From Actinidia chinensis (lineage: Eukaryota; Streptophyta; Magnoliopsida; Ericales; Actinidiaceae), in the NCBI GenBank assembly GCA_009663005.1, contig VIGQ01001366.1, positions 1 to 10,000 of the forward strand: a stretch of 10,000 nucleotides of DNA, read 5' to 3'. The notes under the pieces were generated by a model that had not been told where the DNA came from, did no database searches, and saw only the letters and a program-made list of their open reading frames with translations. A program made the translations under genes and the position numbers. Positions 7,869 through 10,000 of the stretch are shown piece after piece. Every line of letters starts with the position of its first letter. Position 1 is the first letter of the stretch.

Positions 7869-8030
7869 AAAAGTTTATTGAAAATGGATTAGTATAAGTA
7901 ACCAAGAAGCTCTCTCCCTCTCATTCTCTATTATTGAACAGGAGGAGGATGATCTAAGTTTTCTCAATTCATAGAACTGTTCCTACCTTTTTCATTGTGG
8001 GCTTCAACCAGAGAAGGCACTGGGTTCTAA
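7869..8030 (+). repeat. Diverged direct repeat, copy A, part 2
   Basis: This stretch aligns with 8643-8806. It begins AAAAGTTTATTGAAAATGGATTA, continues through AGTAACC and a CT-rich tract (about 7911-7927), then GAGG..GGA..ATCTA, and ends near GAGAAGGCACTGGGTTCTA, matching GAGAAGCATAGTGGTTTCTA in the other copy. Similarity is strong at the left end and weaker to the right. Confidence 0.5.
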
Positions 8031-8468
8031 TAAAGATGGAACAGTAAAGGCAAGGGTTGATGGCTTAAAATGATTGATACAATTGGTCTATCAAAACTTT
8101 CCTAGAACGCATAAAAAATTTTGGACTCGCAAGTTTTTAAATGGTTAGGTCCCGGAAAGTCATTCGTGGGCAATTTTTGCCAATTGCTCTTTAAATAAAA
8201 GCTAAAAATGTTCATTAATATTACAGCACCGCTGCCACTCGACCCGATAGATAGCAAAACCCCCCACCCGCAGCCTAAAGGGTAGTTTAACCATTTTTCC
8301 TTCCCCTGCAGGTAGGATATGAGTTTGCCAAATCATACTATCCGACTAGGAGTGGTAGGTTACCGTTTTTTTTTTTTTTTACAAAATTCCCAACCCCAAA
8401 CCAATACAACCCGCCTGCCCGCCGCCCGGCACCCCTATTATTTGTTTACTATAATCCCCTCATTAATT
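8031..8468. other. Intergenic stretch with C-rich patches
   Basis: No gene was recognised. Two C-rich patches interrupt the AT-rich background, at about 8228-8310 (with CCCCCCACCCGCAGCC) and 8389-8436 (with CCCGCCTGCCCGCCGCCCGG), and a T-run lies at 8366-8380. The stretch CGCTGCCACTCGACCCGATA near 8229 and TATCCGACTAGGAGTGGTAG near 8339 are loosely inverted copies of each other and could mark a small decayed transposable element, but the match is poor. Confidence 0.3.
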
Positions 8469-8562
8469 AAAGAGTTTGATGTAGAATTGTTGTTATTTCT
8501 TCAGCTGGTTTTTGGTGGGGTATCGTTTTCTTTGGTGTTCTTCCCCTAGCACAAACAATTCC
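8469..8562 (+). repeat. Diverged direct repeat, copy B, part 1
   Basis: Partner of 6426-6521, with the shared landmarks TGTAGAATTG, TTTTGGTGGGG, TTTCTTTGGTGTTCT and CCTAGCACAA. In this copy part 2 follows after only 80 bases, compared with about 1,350 bases in copy A. Confidence 0.6.
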
Positions 8563-8642
8563 ATCCAGTGCCCATGAATGTTCTTATATTATGAAAGAAA
8601 AAAAAAAAAGGAATCTTGCGTCGTCAATCCAAACGATAAGTC

Positions 8643-8806
8643 AAAGTTTATTGAAAATGGATTATTAAAAAGTAACCTAGAATCCTCTCTCTCTCTCTCT
8701 CTCTCCCGATATGATAATTTTGAGGCGGAATCTAGTTCTCTACATCTCCAAGAAGTGTAACCCTTCTTGCATTCCTCTTTTACTTGAGAAGCATAGTGGT
8801 TTCTAT
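8643..8806 (+). repeat. Diverged direct repeat, copy B, part 2, with CT microsatellite
   Basis: Partner of 7869-8030. It contains a pure (CT)n run at 8685-8706 at the place where copy A has an interrupted CT-rich tract, so the microsatellite probably grew or was kept only here. At its right end, GCATAG and CTATGC (about 8791-8808) form a six-base stem. Confidence 0.5.
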
Positions 8807-8858
8807 GCCTTGGTACATGCATGTTAAATTAGTATCAGCTAAAGCTAGAATAAAAATA

Positions 8859-8972
8859 TTACAAAAAAAGAAACACACAAAAAGAATGTCGATTGGCGTC
8901 ACTCGATCTTGGAGGAATACGGTTTCCGCCAGCGGCATTCTTGTAAATAGAAAATCCAGTCATGAAGAGCGT
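8859..8972 (-). CDS. Probable terminal exon of unidentified - strand gene
   Basis: On the - strand, CGTTTTCCTTGCAG (acceptor AG at 8974-8973) is a strong splice acceptor. The phase-0 frame after it reads TLFMTGFSIYKNAAGG, then NRIPPRSSDANRH, and stops at TAA 8861-8859. The last eight codons are T-rich and less convincing. A second frame (ALHDWIFYLQECRWRKPYSS, ending in TGA) is also open. The phase-0 frame is preferred because it matches the donor at 9934. The GC content is clearly above the flanks. I do not recognise the protein. Confidence 0.4.
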   Translation of the reverse strand, partial: TLFMTGFSIYKNAAGGNRIPPRSSDANRHSFCVFLFL

Positions 8973-8974
8973 CT

Positions 8975-9934
8975 GCAAGGAAAACGACATAGTAAGTGAA
9001 TGAGCAGATCTTTAAACTTTCTGCTGTGTAACAAGGACACCAACTATAACTTGAGCAGGATTGTTAGTGAAGTGCGTGTGCGTCATGGCATCAAGAAATA
9101 CTATTAGTACAACATCGTACAAGTATCAAACTTGCTGACGGTGGTGGTCTGACTCCGAAACCAACAACCCATAAATTGTCATCTTGTGTGCCATTGATAT
9201 CGAGGAACAAATGCTTTCATTTTGGCATAAATTATAACTTCTATGTGAAAAAGAAAAAACCGACCTTAGACAAGATTCTGAGTATATTGGCACTTGAAAA
9301 ACCTGGTTTTGGGTCCTAGATATATGCTGTAGTTTGAGGTATGAATGCATAACTACGTAAGGGTGAAGGATTACTGAAATTTTCAGCGTCAATACGTATT
9401 AGTGAGAAGTACTGTACTCGTTGAAACCCATGTCAATTAATGGCCAAAGATCCCACGAGGGATTGTGACTTGGTGCAGTAGTTTCACATCCCATCATTTC
9501 AATTTGCCACAGCTAACTATCATTCACGGCTTTCAAGACTCCTTTTCATCAAACATTAAAAAAAACATTCTTTTTTAATCAGAGAACATTTAGAACCACC
9601 AAACTAAGATCTTCTATTTTCACCAAACCTTTCACAAAATGCATCATTATAACGTTATTAAAGTGAAAAAAATTTCAGAATAATGTTAGTATTTTATTAA
9701 TACTGCCCTGGTAGAGAAATAATATTCTGACTGTAATTCAGTTTTTCCCTAACCCCATCAGCACAGTTCAATTACGCATACCATGATAAACTGTAGAAGT
9801 GAAACTTACCCAAAACATGCAGAAGCTTAGGTAAATATGAACATAAAATTTTTAGTGAGAGACTCTTACTTAAAAAATGCAATTTACAGGAAAAAAAAGG
9901 AGGGAAATGGATAAGCTTTAACTCGTTCAGTTAC
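8975..9934 (-). other. Putative intron between the two right-edge exons
   Basis: These are about 960 AT-rich bases that start GTAACTG at 9934 and end TTGCAG at 8973 on the - strand. Open frames inside (for example 9392-9126) cannot be joined in phase to the flanking exons. Another donor-like site, GGGTAAGT near 9810-9803, has no convincing exon. No repeat or RNA gene was seen. Confidence 0.35.
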
Positions 9935-10000
9935 CTGATCCCAGCACATAACCGCTGGTTTATCTCGAGGTTTGAGTATTCCTGTCCCATGGACCCATGT
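9935..10000 (-). CDS. Exon of unidentified - strand gene, cut by the window edge
   Basis: On the - strand, the 66 bases from the window edge are open in the frame TWVHGTGILKPRDKPAVM followed by CWDQ, ending in phase 0 at CAG and followed by GTAACTG. Joined to the exon starting at 8972 this gives CWDQ-TLFMTGF without a stop. A second frame (HGSMGQEYSNLEINQRLC) is also open but ends in phase 2 and would run into TGA after the junction. The upstream part of the gene lies outside the window. Confidence 0.4.

Noticed and set aside
8319..8549. Open frame of 76 codons on the + strand
   Set aside because: It consists mainly of a poly-T run and C-rich low-complexity sequence, and it overlaps the repeat at 8469-8562. 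It has no protein-like features.
9126..9392. Open frame of 88 codons on the - strand as an internal exon
   Set aside because: A TTTCACATAG acceptor exists, but the required phase does not fit the phase-0 donor at 9934, and the frame ends in a stop.

Overview
This window looks like nuclear DNA of a seed plant. It is AT-rich, has poly-T tracts and GT-AG introns, and the coding stretches are short exons separated by long non-coding DNA. It carries decayed plant-type genes, a cytochrome P450 of the CYP85 clan and a piece of the plastid gene ycf2. No bacterial operons, ribosome binding sites, CRISPR arrays or rRNA/tRNA genes were seen. Species cannot be told from the sequence.

Left part (1-4700, + strand). 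The window opens inside a coding exon, which either reads to a stop at 134-136 or is spliced at a GTAAGA donor after base 49. A long stretch without clear genes follows (137-2999), with two weak exon candidates near 1133-1236 and 1331-1519. Exon-like pieces at 3000-3096, 3629-3833 and 4238-4282 form the 3' end of an unidentified gene. The last two join in frame across a good GTAAGT donor, but the middle exon needs two opposite frameshifts to be read sensibly. The intron at 3097-3628 holds a tRNA-like A box/B box pair on the - strand, as in a plant SINE.

Middle (4733-6369, - strand). This is a decayed cytochrome P450 gene, recognisable by conserved blocks in family order from membrane anchor to beyond the K-helix. 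Frameshifts and stops break it, and the haem-binding C-terminal part is absent. About 330 bp inside it resemble plastid ycf2 in the opposite orientation. The P450 start has a CT-rich leader and a TATA-like element.

Right part (6390-10000). This is a repeat-rich intergenic block with a fold-back inverted repeat (arms 6580-6668 and 6903-6989), a 196-bp tandem duplication (7106-7496) and a diverged segmental repeat (6426-6521 plus 7869-8030, against 8469-8562 plus 8643-8806). At the right edge, two exon-like pieces on the - strand (10000-9935 and 8972-8859) fit in phase and may be the 3' end of another gene.

The genes do not form a visible pathway or system. The main interest is the layered history: a dead P450 interrupted by organelle-derived DNA, next to recent duplications. 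Family and ycf2 comparisons are from memory, not database searches.
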